This document shows, one piece after another, positions 1 to 6,432 of a DNA stretch of 8,427 nt. The translations under genes were made by a program, and so were the position numbers. Positions within the stretch are counted from its first letter, which is position 1, and the number at the start of each line of letters is the position of its first letter. Source of the DNA: Phycisphaerales bacterium (GTDB lineage: Bacteria; Planctomycetota; Phycisphaerae; Phycisphaerales; UBA1924). The DNA lies in NCBI GenBank assembly GCA_020054055.1, contig JAGVLZ010000264.1:1-8427 (forward strand), read 5' to 3'. Below the pieces are notes generated by a model that saw only the letters and a program-made list of their open reading frames with translations, did no database searches and was not told the DNA's origin.

Positions 1-393
1 CAGCGCCCGCCCCCTGGCCTGCCCGACCACCGCTTCGATCCGCTCTCGGAGTTGATCGCCGAACATCGCGCCCTCGATCGGAAGGTAGTCCGACGCACCC
101 GCGCGCATGCTCGCGATGACCATCTCTTGGGTCGAGTTTGCGGCCACGACGATGAGGGGGGTACCCCGCATGGCGGGGAAGGAGTCATTCAATACCGCGG
201 AGACCCCATCGTGCGAGCCGCGGAGGCAGAGAACAACGCAGTCGTGGACCTCGTCGCGAAGGCTCGTGACGCATTCCGAAACCGACGTTGCACGGCGAGC
301 CTCGAACTGCTCGTAAGTACCGAGCGCATCGCGGATAAGGCCGCCATCAGCGTCGTGATGTGCCCCGATGAGCACGCGGATCTTGTTCGCCAT
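1..393 (-). CDS. Degenerate (pseudo-)receiver domain protein, N-terminal part, runs off left edge
   Basis: 131 codons are visible, open to the window edge. The fold pattern is that of a CheY-like receiver: a first hydrophobic strand (RVLIG, residues 6-10), an amphipathic helix ending LIRDAL (19-24), a third strand VVLCL (53-57), a fourth strand LIVVAAN (80-86), and the typical GASDYLP segment before the last helix (99-105). Compared with active receivers every key residue is missing: the acidic pair after strand 1 is Ala11-His12, the phospho-acceptor Asp is Cys56, the Thr/Ser after strand 4 is Ala84, and the Lys after strand 5 is Ile106. It should therefore not be phosphorylated in the usual way. 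The start is the ATG at 393-391, with GGAGG six bases upstream. What follows the domain lies outside the window; in such proteins it is often a PAS/kinase, GGDEF or other output module. It is divergent from the receiver-Hpt gene at 886. The call rests on motif pattern, not on a search. Confidence 0.72.
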   Translation of the reverse strand, partial: MANKIRVLIGAHHDADGGLIRDALGTYEQFEARRATSVSECVTSLRDEVHDCVVLCLRGSHDGVSAVLNDSFPAMRGTPLIVVAANSTQEMVIASMRAGASDYLPIEGAMFGDQLRERIEAVVGQARGRAL

Positions 394-420
394 GCACTGC
401 CTCCGGTGGTGAAGTGCATC
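391..420 (-). promoter_or_regulatory. Ribosome binding site in the loop of an inverted repeat over the pseudo-receiver start
   Basis: In the minus-strand transcript, ATGCACT (419-413) and AGTGCAT (398-392) are perfect complements separated by 14 bases. The loop carries GGAGG, and the 3' arm includes the first two bases of the ATG start codon. GGAGG with six-base spacing is the clearest Shine-Dalgarno sequence in the window and fixes the start of the gene. The hairpin could modulate start-codon access, but a 7-bp stem with a 14-base loop is only moderately stable, so a control role is inference. Confidence 0.45.
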
Positions 421-447
421 GGCGCGATGCGCTACTGAAGTTAAGAC

Positions 448-491
448 TGAGCGCTCACTCTCGCGCCCCCGGGCGCGTCACAATCAGTGAC
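448..491. repeat. Cluster of three adjacent palindromes
   Basis: Three inverted repeats follow one another. TGAGCGCTCA (448-457) is a perfect 10-bp palindrome. CGCGCC (462-467) pairs with GGCGCG (472-477) around a 4-base loop. GTCAC (477-481) and GTGAC (487-491) flank AATCA. They lie 55-100 bases upstream of the pseudo-receiver start codon. They could be operator sites for dimeric regulators or a structured 5' leader of that gene. No known regulator was matched. Confidence 0.4.
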
Positions 492-679
492 ATTCGCCGT
501 TTCAGCACATCCCGCCTTCACGTCAGCGCCGACGCTTCAGGATCGCACATGGGAACGCGCCCGATGCAAATACACCACCCCACCCGAATGGGCTGCCGTA
601 TGTCCGACTCATTGTTGTCGTTCACACCCGCCCCGGACCCCAATTTCTGAGTTACAATGATGGATGTAAAGGGTTACTG

Positions 680-707
680 AGAATACACACCTACATACGA
701 ACTGCAA
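680..707 (-). promoter_or_regulatory. Possible sigma-70-type promoter reading left
   Basis: On the minus strand, TTGCAG (707-702) and TATTCT (685-680) are separated by 16 bases, inside the AT-rich part of the gap. It points toward the pseudo-receiver gene and would leave a leader of roughly 280 bases. Box matches of this quality occur by chance, so this is only a candidate. Confidence 0.22.
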
Positions 708-732
708 ACACTCATATATGTGGCTTGAGTGT
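708..732. repeat. 7-bp inverted repeat in AT-rich segment
   Basis: ACACTCA (708-714) and TGAGTGT (726-732) are perfect complements separated by 11 bases. It directly abuts the candidate leftward promoter on its upstream side, a typical place for an activator or repressor site. No regulator family could be assigned. Confidence 0.35.
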
Positions 733-839
733 CGAGAGGGATGCATGCGCCGCGGCACATCGCTCTGTTTCACGCGTTCCCGGACGACCTCGCCGCCTTC
801 TGAGCCATGAACATCACGGGCGTCTGCTCCCATAAGGCG

Positions 840-860
840 CCCGACCCGGAGAGGGTCGGG
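840..860 (+). repeat. Perfect 8-bp GC hairpin upstream of the receiver-Hpt gene
   Basis: CCCGACCC (840-847) and GGGTCGGG (853-860) pair perfectly around a 5-base loop (GGAGA). It ends 25 bases before the ATG at 886. No T-run follows on either strand, so it is not a standard intrinsic terminator. It may be a leader-RNA structure. The loop sequence GGAGA resembles a ribosome binding site but is too far from the start to serve one. Confidence 0.4.
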
Positions 861-885
861 AATACTGTCCGACCTGGGCGTTTGC

Positions 886-1986
886 ATGCGTGGGATTCCC
901 ATTCCCCCCGCGGCCCGGGCGATCACGCGGAACCCAGTGTCAGCCGAACGAATGTGCATGTCGTTCGGGTGGCGAAAACATCTCCTGGGTGCCGTCGTGT
1001 CCGCGGCGGTCGCGGCCGCCATGCTGGCGTTCGGCAGCCGAATAACGGACAGCATCGGTCACACGCGGGAACTCGGCGTTTCGTGGCCGGCACGGGCGCT
1101 GGGAGCGTTCGGCGCGCTGATCGGTATCGGACTCGCCTTGGAACCCCGTTCTCCAAGGGCCGCGAAGCCATCCGCCGAACGAAAGCGGGTGCTGGTGGTC
1201 GAAGACCACGAGGTCAGCCTGCTGGTGACGCGGAACGCCGTGCTGCATCTCGGGCACGAATGTGAATGGGCGCACAACGGCGCGGACGCCCTGCGCCTGG
1301 TGGGCGAGCGCCGCTTCGACCTGGTGCTGATGGACTGCCAGATGCCCGTCATGGACGGGCTCGACGCGACAAGGGAGGTCCGCAGGCGTGAACGCGAAGG
1401 CCGGGTCTTCTCGTGCGACGGCCGACGATTGCGCATCATCGCACTCACGGCGTCCACCGCGCAATCGGAGCAGCGCGAGTGCCTCGCCGCGGGGATGGAC
1501 GCCTGCCTCGAAAAACCGGTTGACCCGCGGCGATTGGAAGTCCTGCTCGGGTCGTCCGGGAGCATTCACCATCCGCTATCGTCCGATCGTGCGTGCAACC
1601 AATCCTCCGCCGCACGCCCAAGCACGCTCATCAATGACTTTCCGCTAAGCATCGAACGGGTGCTCAAACGCTTCGAGTCCGAGCACGAACTCATCGAGGA
1701 AGTGCTTTCGATGGTTCAATCGAGCGTCGAGGACGACCTCGATCAACTGCTCAACAGCATCCGAATCGGCGACATTCGCTCCGCGGCGATGTGGTCGCAT
1801 CGCCTGAAGAGCGCCGCCGGAATGGTCTCCGCCGACGCCTTGGCCACGCTCGCCGCCGCGATCGAAGAAGCCAGCCGACTCGGAGATTTCGCGACGGCAT
1901 CGGCGGCCTCCGACGCCCTGAGCCGGGAAGCCGCGAGAGTGCTTCAATGCCTCCCGGAAGCCCGACGCAGCCTCGCGCGGGAATGA
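886..1986 (+). CDS. Membrane-anchored receiver-Hpt phosphorelay protein
   Basis: 366 aa. Two hydrophobic segments (about residues 32-50 and 68-86) form a membrane anchor. A complete receiver follows (about 100-222): acidic pair Glu106-Asp107 in VLVVED, phospho-acceptor Asp150 in LVLMDCQMPVMDG, Thr188 in ALTA, and Lys210-Pro211. After a linker, an Hpt domain (about 255-355) carries the phosphorylatable His305 in HRLKSAAGMV. Receiver followed by Hpt is the C-terminal layout of tripartite hybrid kinases such as BarA, but here there is no sensor, HAMP, dimerisation or ATPase domain. By family knowledge it would pass phosphate from a partner kinase, Asp150 to His305, to another regulator. The start is uncertain: ATGs at 886, 952 and 958 all lack a Shine-Dalgarno sequence, and the later ones still keep both membrane segments. 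It converges with rny, with 26 bases between the stop codons. Confidence 0.88.
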   Translation: MRGIPIPPAARAITRNPVSAERMCMSFGWRKHLLGAVVSAAVAAAMLAFGSRITDSIGHTRELGVSWPARALGAFGALIGIGLALEPRSPRAAKPSAERKRVLVVEDHEVSLLVTRNAVLHLGHECEWAHNGADALRLVGERRFDLVLMDCQMPVMDGLDATREVRRREREGRVFSCDGRRLRIIALTASTAQSEQRECLAAGMDACLEKPVDPRRLEVLLGSSGSIHHPLSSDRACNQSSAARPSTLINDFPLSIERVLKRFESEHELIEEVLSMVQSSVEDDLDQLLNSIRIGDIRSAAMWSHRLKSAAGMVSADALATLAAAIEEASRLGDFATASAASDALSREAARVLQCLPEARRSLARE

Positions 1987-2012
1987 TCGGCAAGCACCCC
2001 TCCTCCCAACGG

Positions 2013-3608
2013 CTACCGCGCCACCTCCACCGCCCGCGTCTCGCGAAGCACCGTCACCTTGATCTCCCCCGGGAAGGTCATCTCGGCGCTCACTTTGTCG
2101 GCGATTTTCTTCGCGATGAGGAACGCGTCGTCATCGCTCACTCGCTTCGCATCCACCATGACCCGCACCTCGCGCCCCGCCTGGATCGCGTACGCCTCGT
2201 CCACACCCGGCTGCTCCAGCGCGATCCCCTGGAGCTGCTCCAGACGCTGGATGTACTTCTCAAGACTCTCTCGGCGCGCCCCGGGCCGCGCCCCGCTGAC
2301 CGAGTCCGCCGCCATCACGATCGGCGTGTAGAACGACGTCGCGGGCACGTCCCCGTGGTGCCCGAGGATCGCGTTCAGCACCGGCTCCTTCTCGCCGTAC
2401 TGCTTCGCGAACTCGTAGCCGATCTTGGGGTGCGTCCCCTCCTGCTCCTGGTCCATCGCCTTGCCGATGTCGTGCAGGAAGCCGCACCGCCGCGCGATCG
2501 TCCCGTTCAGTCCGAGTTGGTCCGCGATCATCTGGCACAGGTAGCCCACCTCCATCGAGTGGCGCAGCACGTTCTGGCCGAAGGATGTGCGGAACTGGAG
2601 ACGCCCCATCGCCTCCGAGATCTTCGGGTGCACATTGCGCAGGTTCGCTTCCATGATCGCGTCGCGCCCGAACTTGCCGATGCGCTCGTCCATCTCCTTG
2701 CGGACCTGCTCCACCACTTCCTCGATGCGCGAGGGATGGATCCGCCCATCCTGGATCAGTTTCTGGAGCGACTCCGCGGCCACCGCCTGACGAACCTTGT
2801 CGAAGCACGAGACCACGATCACGCCCGGCGTGTCGTCCACGATGATGTCCACCCCCGTCGCCTTCTCGATCGCGCGGATGTTCCGGCCTTCGCGCCCGAT
2901 GATCCGCCCCTTCATATCGTCCGAGGGAATCGGCACGGTGCGAACGGTCGATTCCGCGCCGTGCTCGCCCGCGTAGCGCTGGATCGCCATCAGCGTGATC
3001 TCCATCGCCTTGGCCTTCGCCTCGGTCTGCGCCTCTTCGGTGATCTTGCGGACGAGGTGGGCCGCGTCGTGGCGCACGTCGGACTCGATCTTTTCGAGGA
3101 GCATCTGACGCGCCTCTTCCATGGAAAGGCTGGCCACCCGGAGCAGTTCCTGCTTCTGCTTCTCGATCACCCCTTCAAGTTCCGACTCCTTGTGCGCCAC
3201 CTTGGTCTCGCGGACGCGGAGCGAGTCGGCCGCCTTCGCGTGCTCGGCCTCCTTCTGCGCCAATGTCGCCGCGCTGCGCTCGTGCAGGTCTTCACGCTTC
3301 GCGAGCCGGCGTTCCAGTTCGCGCACTTCCTCGCGCTTGACATTGATCTCGGCCTCGGACTTCTCCCGCTGCGCCATCACGCGCTTCGTCGCTTCGACCT
3401 CGGCACGTTCGGCCGCCGTGCGGGAGTCCGCCTCGGCACGCTTGATGATCTCCGCGGCCTCGGACTTCGCCGAAGAGATCGTCTTCGCCGCGAGAAGTCG
3501 CTGAAGGACCAGAGCGACAACCACACCCGCGACCGTCATCCCGAGCGCGATGCCCCAATCGAGCGGCTCCATCGTGGCGTTGGCTAAGTTGTTGATCACG
3601 AACCCCAT
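2013..3608 (-). CDS. rny: Ribonuclease Y (membrane-anchored endoribonuclease)
   Basis: 531 aa from the chosen start, near the family's usual 510-520. RNase Y cuts mRNA internally at the membrane to start decay. Domains in order: an N-terminal membrane helix (about 18-37), a long charged coiled coil rich in Glu, Lys, Arg and Ala (about 45-200), a KH RNA-binding domain with the GREG loop (238-241) in MKGRIIGREGRNIRAIEKATG, and a metal-dependent HD phosphohydrolase domain. The latter has His350 (RHSMEV), His379-Asp380 (LHDIGKA), His417-His418 and Asp435. The C-terminus has the hallmark AIQAGREVRVMV and VTVLRETRAVE. The frame opens further to a TTG at 3629, but that codon lies in the loop of a perfect hairpin. 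ATG 3608 follows AGGAAGG directly; GTG 3599 would have better spacing (9 bases), and ATG 3572 starts right before the membrane helix. No neighbour suggests an operon partner. Confidence 0.96.
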   Translation of the reverse strand: MGFVINNLANATMEPLDWGIALGMTVAGVVVALVLQRLLAAKTISSAKSEAAEIIKRAEADSRTAAERAEVEATKRVMAQREKSEAEINVKREEVRELERRLAKREDLHERSAATLAQKEAEHAKAADSLRVRETKVAHKESELEGVIEKQKQELLRVASLSMEEARQMLLEKIESDVRHDAAHLVRKITEEAQTEAKAKAMEITLMAIQRYAGEHGAESTVRTVPIPSDDMKGRIIGREGRNIRAIEKATGVDIIVDDTPGVIVVSCFDKVRQAVAAESLQKLIQDGRIHPSRIEEVVEQVRKEMDERIGKFGRDAIMEANLRNVHPKISEAMGRLQFRTSFGQNVLRHSMEVGYLCQMIADQLGLNGTIARRCGFLHDIGKAMDQEQEGTHPKIGYEFAKQYGEKEPVLNAILGHHGDVPATSFYTPIVMAADSVSGARPGARRESLEKYIQRLEQLQGIALEQPGVDEAYAIQAGREVRVMVDAKRVSDDDAFLIAKKIADKVSAEMTFPGEIKVTVLRETRAVEVAR

Positions 3609-3638
3609 CCTTCCTGCTCGCGCAAACAACGCGCGAGC
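3609..3638 (-). promoter_or_regulatory. Leader hairpin and ribosome binding site of rny
   Basis: In the rny transcript GCTCGCGC (3638-3631) pairs perfectly with GCGCGAGC (3623-3616) around a 7-base loop. AGGAAGG (3615-3609) follows at once and abuts the ATG at 3608. A strong 8-bp stem directly against the Shine-Dalgarno sequence could limit ribosome loading or be a site for self-cleavage or protein binding. The structure is seen; any regulatory role is inference. Confidence 0.5.
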
Positions 3639-3883
3639 CTGTGATGACCACCAGACGGAAGGACACGGGGACGAATGAACACTTCAGATCGGACGCTTCA
3701 CAACTGCGAACATCTCCGATCGGCCACGAATGACCGACCCCGCTCATCAACCGGGCGAACGCGCCGCGGGCGGCTTCGGACCCGGACAACCCCTCGGCTG
3801 CCCTCCACCATCGGTACGCGGAATGTTCGCCAACTCGTCATACATGCTTGACTGAAGCGTCACTGAATCCTGTTCAATCTATA

Positions 3884-3901
3884 CGCCGGCGAGCGCCGGC
3901 G
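3884..3901. repeat. Tandem copy of an 8-bp palindrome (CGCCGGCG)
   Basis: CGCCGGCG occurs at 3884-3891 and again at 3894-3901, two bases apart. Each copy is self-complementary and the pair can also fold into one GC hairpin. It lies about 150 bases upstream of the permease start. It may be a double operator or a structured leader element; in GC-rich DNA chance is also possible. Confidence 0.35.
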
Positions 3902-4008
3902 GCTGCGCGACTCGAAGTCCGAGTGCTCAGCATGATCGGCGCCCCGTGTCCAACAAGTCGGGCGACCGGTTAGGGGAAGATTAAGGTCGATCGGCCGAAT
4001 GGTCAACA

Positions 4009-4039
4009 TTGGAACGGTCCGGCCGGTTTTCCCTACCAT
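4009..4039 (+). promoter_or_regulatory. Possible near-leaderless promoter of the permease operon
   Basis: TTGGAA (4009-4014) and TACCAT (4034-4039) are 19 bases apart. The second box ends nine bases before the ATG at 4049, so transcription would start within a few bases of the start codon. This fits the absence of any Shine-Dalgarno sequence in front of this gene. The boxes are imperfect and the call is tentative. Confidence 0.3.
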
Positions 4040-4048
4040 CACCCTTCC

Positions 4049-5875
4049 ATGCCCGCCGCCCTCCGATGGATCCTCCGCCTCGTCCCGATGAACCCGATCG
4101 TCGTCCGACTGGTCCAGGGTGGGTCGCGCCGGCCTCGCCACATGCTCATCAGGAGCGTCTACCTCGTCGTCCTCATCGCGGTCCTGATGACGATGCTCCT
4201 CCCGCAGCGCGGCACGCTGACCTACCAGGCCCTCGCGGTGAGCGGCGCGCACGCGTTCGAGATCGTCGCCTACCTCCAGATCGCGCTCATCTGCATCCTC
4301 TCGCCCGTCTTCATGGCGGGGGCGATCGCACAGGAAAGCAACCCGCGCACATGGGAAGTTCTGCTCACCACGCCGCTCTCGGCGTTGCAGATGGTGCTCG
4401 GACAACTCTTCGGCCGCCTCTTCTTCATCCTCGCGTTGCTCGTCGCGTCTCTCCCACTCTTCGCCATCACCCAATACTTCGGCGGCGTGCCGGGATCGTC
4501 GATCCTGCTGAGTTACGCCGTCGCGGGGAGCGCGGCCCTCGTCGTCGGCGCCATCGCCGTCGCCCTCGCCGTGAATCGCCTCGCTGGAAAGCGAGCGGTC
4601 TTCGCTTTCTACGTCGCCGTCGTGACTTACCTCGCGCTCACGCTCGCTCTCGATTCGTTCATCGCTGTCGGGGGAGTGACGTGGGTGACGGCGCTCAATC
4701 CATTCCTGTCGCTCCGCGCGCTCCTGAACCCCGCGGGCTATCCAAGGCCCGACGCGCTCGAACTCGCCGCGATGCCCGCGCTCCAGCGCTGGTGGCTCGG
4801 GAATCCGGTCGCAACGTGGTGCATCCTCAGCGGCGGGCTGAGCCTGCTGCTCGTCCTCATCAGCACCTTCACCGTCCGCTCGGTCGGCGCAAGCCCCGGT
4901 GCGGTGCCGTGGTACCGGCGCGCGTTCGGCCTGGGAGCCAGGGGTGCGGAGACTCGCCCCCCAAGGCCGGTCGGAATGAACCCGATCGCCTGGCGAGAAG
5001 CCACCGCTCGCCAGGCCACGCTCCCCAAAATGATCATGCGCTGGACCTTCATTGGCACCGGCGCGCTCTGGGGGCTGGCCATCGTCCTCTACTACCACGG
5101 CGGGGCGATCGGCCACGTCGCCTTCCGTAAGACGTTGCTGCTCACCGTCTGGACGGAACTCGCCGTCATCGTCCTCATCGCCATCAACACCAGCGCTACC
5201 GCCATCAGCAAGGAACGTGAGGACGGCACCCTCGACCTGCTTCTCACCACGCCCCTGACGCCAAAGAGTTACCTCGGCGGAAAGTTGAAGGGACTGGTGA
5301 TGTACCTGCTCCCTCTCCTCGCGGTGCCGATGGGCACCATCGCCGCGGCGGGGCTGTACGTCCTCGCGGGCGGGCTAGGCCGCGTGGACGGCGTCGTGTC
5401 GAGTGACCTCTTCGGCACCATGTCGATCCCGACACCCGTCATCCTGCCGGAATCGGCGCTAGTCATGCCGCTCGTCACCCTCCCCTTCATCGCCTTCTGC
5501 GTCATGGTCGGATTGCAGTGGTCGCTCAAGAGCAAAGGGACCATCGGCAGCGTCATCTCGACGGTCGGCATGGTGGGCGTCGTCGCGGGGATCGTCGGCC
5601 TCTGCGGTTGGAAGGCGGGGACGAAGATCACCGTCCTCGGGCCGGCCCTCAGCGCTTCCACGCCGCTGAACGCCCTCTTCTCGTGCGTCGAAACGGCCGC
5701 GGCGTTCAGAGACCAGAACATCGACGGGCCGGGGGACCTGATGGTCGCGCGGACCTCGCTCGCGATCGGGGCCCTGATCACCGGGGGGGTGTATTTCCTG
5801 ATCGTCATGGGCATCAGGACGAACATGGTGAAGAACTTCGATCGTGAAACCAGACGATTGGCGGGTGCTCGATGA
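4049..5875 (+). CDS. ABC-2 type transporter permease, two permease units fused in tandem
   Basis: 608 aa, about twice a usual ABC-2 permease. It contains about a dozen hydrophobic segments in two similar halves. The first half has MNPIVVR (14-20), a membrane segment, then AIAQESNPRTWEVLLTTPLS (92-111). The second repeats this as MNPIAWRE (310-317), a membrane segment, then AISKEREDGTLDLLLTTPLT (385-404). The E-G/R-T-x-[DE]-x-LLTTP signature is the cytoplasmic coupling motif of ABC-2 export permeases. Both halves being on one chain suggests it supplies the whole membrane channel. The substrate is unknown. No ATPase gene lies in the window. No Shine-Dalgarno sequence precedes ATG 4049; the ATG at 4088 (the MNPI methionine) is an alternative start. 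Its stop overlaps the next start as ATGA, so the two are probably translationally coupled. Confidence 0.88.
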   Translation: MPAALRWILRLVPMNPIVVRLVQGGSRRPRHMLIRSVYLVVLIAVLMTMLLPQRGTLTYQALAVSGAHAFEIVAYLQIALICILSPVFMAGAIAQESNPRTWEVLLTTPLSALQMVLGQLFGRLFFILALLVASLPLFAITQYFGGVPGSSILLSYAVAGSAALVVGAIAVALAVNRLAGKRAVFAFYVAVVTYLALTLALDSFIAVGGVTWVTALNPFLSLRALLNPAGYPRPDALELAAMPALQRWWLGNPVATWCILSGGLSLLLVLISTFTVRSVGASPGAVPWYRRAFGLGARGAETRPPRPVGMNPIAWREATARQATLPKMIMRWTFIGTGALWGLAIVLYYHGGAIGHVAFRKTLLLTVWTELAVIVLIAINTSATAISKEREDGTLDLLLTTPLTPKSYLGGKLKGLVMYLLPLLAVPMGTIAAAGLYVLAGGLGRVDGVVSSDLFGTMSIPTPVILPESALVMPLVTLPFIAFCVMVGLQWSLKSKGTIGSVISTVGMVGVVAGIVGLCGWKAGTKITVLGPALSASTPLNALFSCVETAAAFRDQNIDGPGDLMVARTSLAIGALITGGVYFLIVMGIRTNMVKNFDRETRRLAGAR

Positions 5876-6432
5876 TCGACTCAGTCGAAGTGGTTGTCAT
5901 CACTTTGGTCGCGCTGCTCCCGGGATTTGTGTCGCTCATTGGCTTTGGCGGCGTCGTGCCCCGCGCGAATCGCGAGGGGTCCGAACTACTGCTTGCGTGC
6001 CTCGGCTTCGGTGTCATCAACGCGAGCCTGCATGTCTGGTGGCTGGCACCTGCGTTGCTTAGCGACGCGGAGACTCTCGCAGATTTCGTCAAGGCGCATC
6101 CATTTCTTTCGGCCCTCGCGGCCGTCATCTACTGTTTGGTCACTCCGGTCGTGATCGGATACCTGGCCGGGTTGGCTCGGAACTACCTGCGATTGCCGGG
6201 AATGCTGGACCCGACCCCCACCGCTTGGGACCGATTCTTCAAGGACCGCCCGGGCTGTATCGTGTACGAAACGTTTGAGAATGGACAGAGAGTTGCCGGC
6301 CTCTACAACACCGAAACTGGCGGCTTCGCGGCCGCTTTCCCCCACCCGCAAACGATTTATTGCGGCAAGATGTTTCCGCTGGATGACAAGGGCCGCATTA
6401 CAGCCCCCCCCCCTCCAACTCGAAGGGGGTGA
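5872..6432 (+). CDS. DUF6338-like membrane protein, 3' end disrupted at a C10 tract
   Basis: 186 aa as read. The N-terminus has about three membrane segments (roughly residues 5-28, 38-63 and 78-102). A soluble C-terminal part then begins at PTAWDRFFKDRP (115-126) and continues through VYETFENGQRVAGLYN to IYCGKMFPLDDKGR. This order, membrane helices followed by PTAWD-x-FF and a small beta-rich domain, resembles the DUF6338 family, whose function is unknown to me. As read, the protein ends in a Pro-rich tail (APPPPTRRG) created by a run of ten Cs, and it lacks the family's usual C-terminal segment, which lies in the -1 frame just downstream (see the 6404-6518 entry). The start overlaps the permease stop as ATGA. 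GC at third positions is less extreme than in the permease, which may reflect a separate origin. The family assignment is from memory of its motifs. Confidence 0.75.
   Translation: MIDSVEVVVITLVALLPGFVSLIGFGGVVPRANREGSELLLACLGFGVINASLHVWWLAPALLSDAETLADFVKAHPFLSALAAVIYCLVTPVVIGYLAGLARNYLRLPGMLDPTPTAWDRFFKDRPGCIVYETFENGQRVAGLYNTETGGFAAAFPHPQTIYCGKMFPLDDKGRITAPPPPTRRG

Larger units (their letters stand above)
394..885. other. Divergent intergenic region, no gene seen
   Basis: About 490 bases separate the divergent pseudo-receiver and receiver-Hpt genes. Short open frames exist on both strands, but none has a recognisable protein, a ribosome binding site or a convincing codon pattern. The stretch from about 640 to 720 is clearly more AT-rich than its surroundings, as expected for a promoter region. 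Several inverted repeats lie in the gap and are listed separately. No tRNA or known riboswitch fold was recognised. Confidence 0.6.
3639..4048. other. Divergent intergenic region between rny and the permease operon
   Basis: About 410 bases with no convincing gene. Open frames on the minus strand are either extensions of rny's alternate frame or lack protein character. It should contain the promoters of both divergent genes. TTGACT at 3848-3853 and TATACG at 3880-3885 look like promoter boxes facing right but are 26 bases apart, too far to pair with each other. Confidence 0.55.

Noticed and set aside
189..419. Alternative minus-strand frame starting at ATG 419
   Set aside because: It is out of frame with the receiver-like protein, and the GGAGG site serves the ATG at 393 instead.
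414..650. 78-codon plus-strand open frame in the divergent gap
   Set aside because: No ribosome binding site, no recognisable motif and no coding-like third-position pattern; it covers the palindrome cluster.
840..860. Intrinsic terminator
   Set aside because: The stem is good but no T-run follows on either strand.
940..1572. Minus-strand open frames opposite the receiver-Hpt gene
   Set aside because: The plus strand has exact receiver and Hpt motifs; the antisense translations have none.
886..1986. Calling this gene a hybrid histidine kinase
   Set aside because: No dimerisation/phospho-acceptor helix pair or HATPase motifs are present; only membrane segments, receiver and Hpt are seen.
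1987..2012. Shared bidirectional terminator between the convergent receiver-Hpt and rny genes
   Set aside because: The 26-base gap holds no inverted repeat or T-run.
1791..3587. A 598-codon open frame on the plus strand antisense to rny
   Set aside because: Its translation is dominated by Arg, His, Leu and Asp and has no domain character. It is the expected mirror of a GC-rich, Glu/Arg/Ala-rich coiled-coil gene; the opposite strand gives an unmistakable RNase Y.
3292..3789. Minus-strand open frame overlapping the 5' end of rny and its upstream region
   Set aside because: It overlaps rny in another frame, lacks a ribosome binding site and has no recognisable protein pattern.
3848..3885. Promoter formed by TTGACT and TATACG
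   Set aside because: The boxes are 26 bases apart, far beyond the usual 16-19.
3860..5116. 418-codon minus-strand open frame antisense to the permease
   Set aside because: Composition is almost only Arg, Glu, Asp, Gly and Ala, a typical shadow of a GC-rich membrane protein gene.
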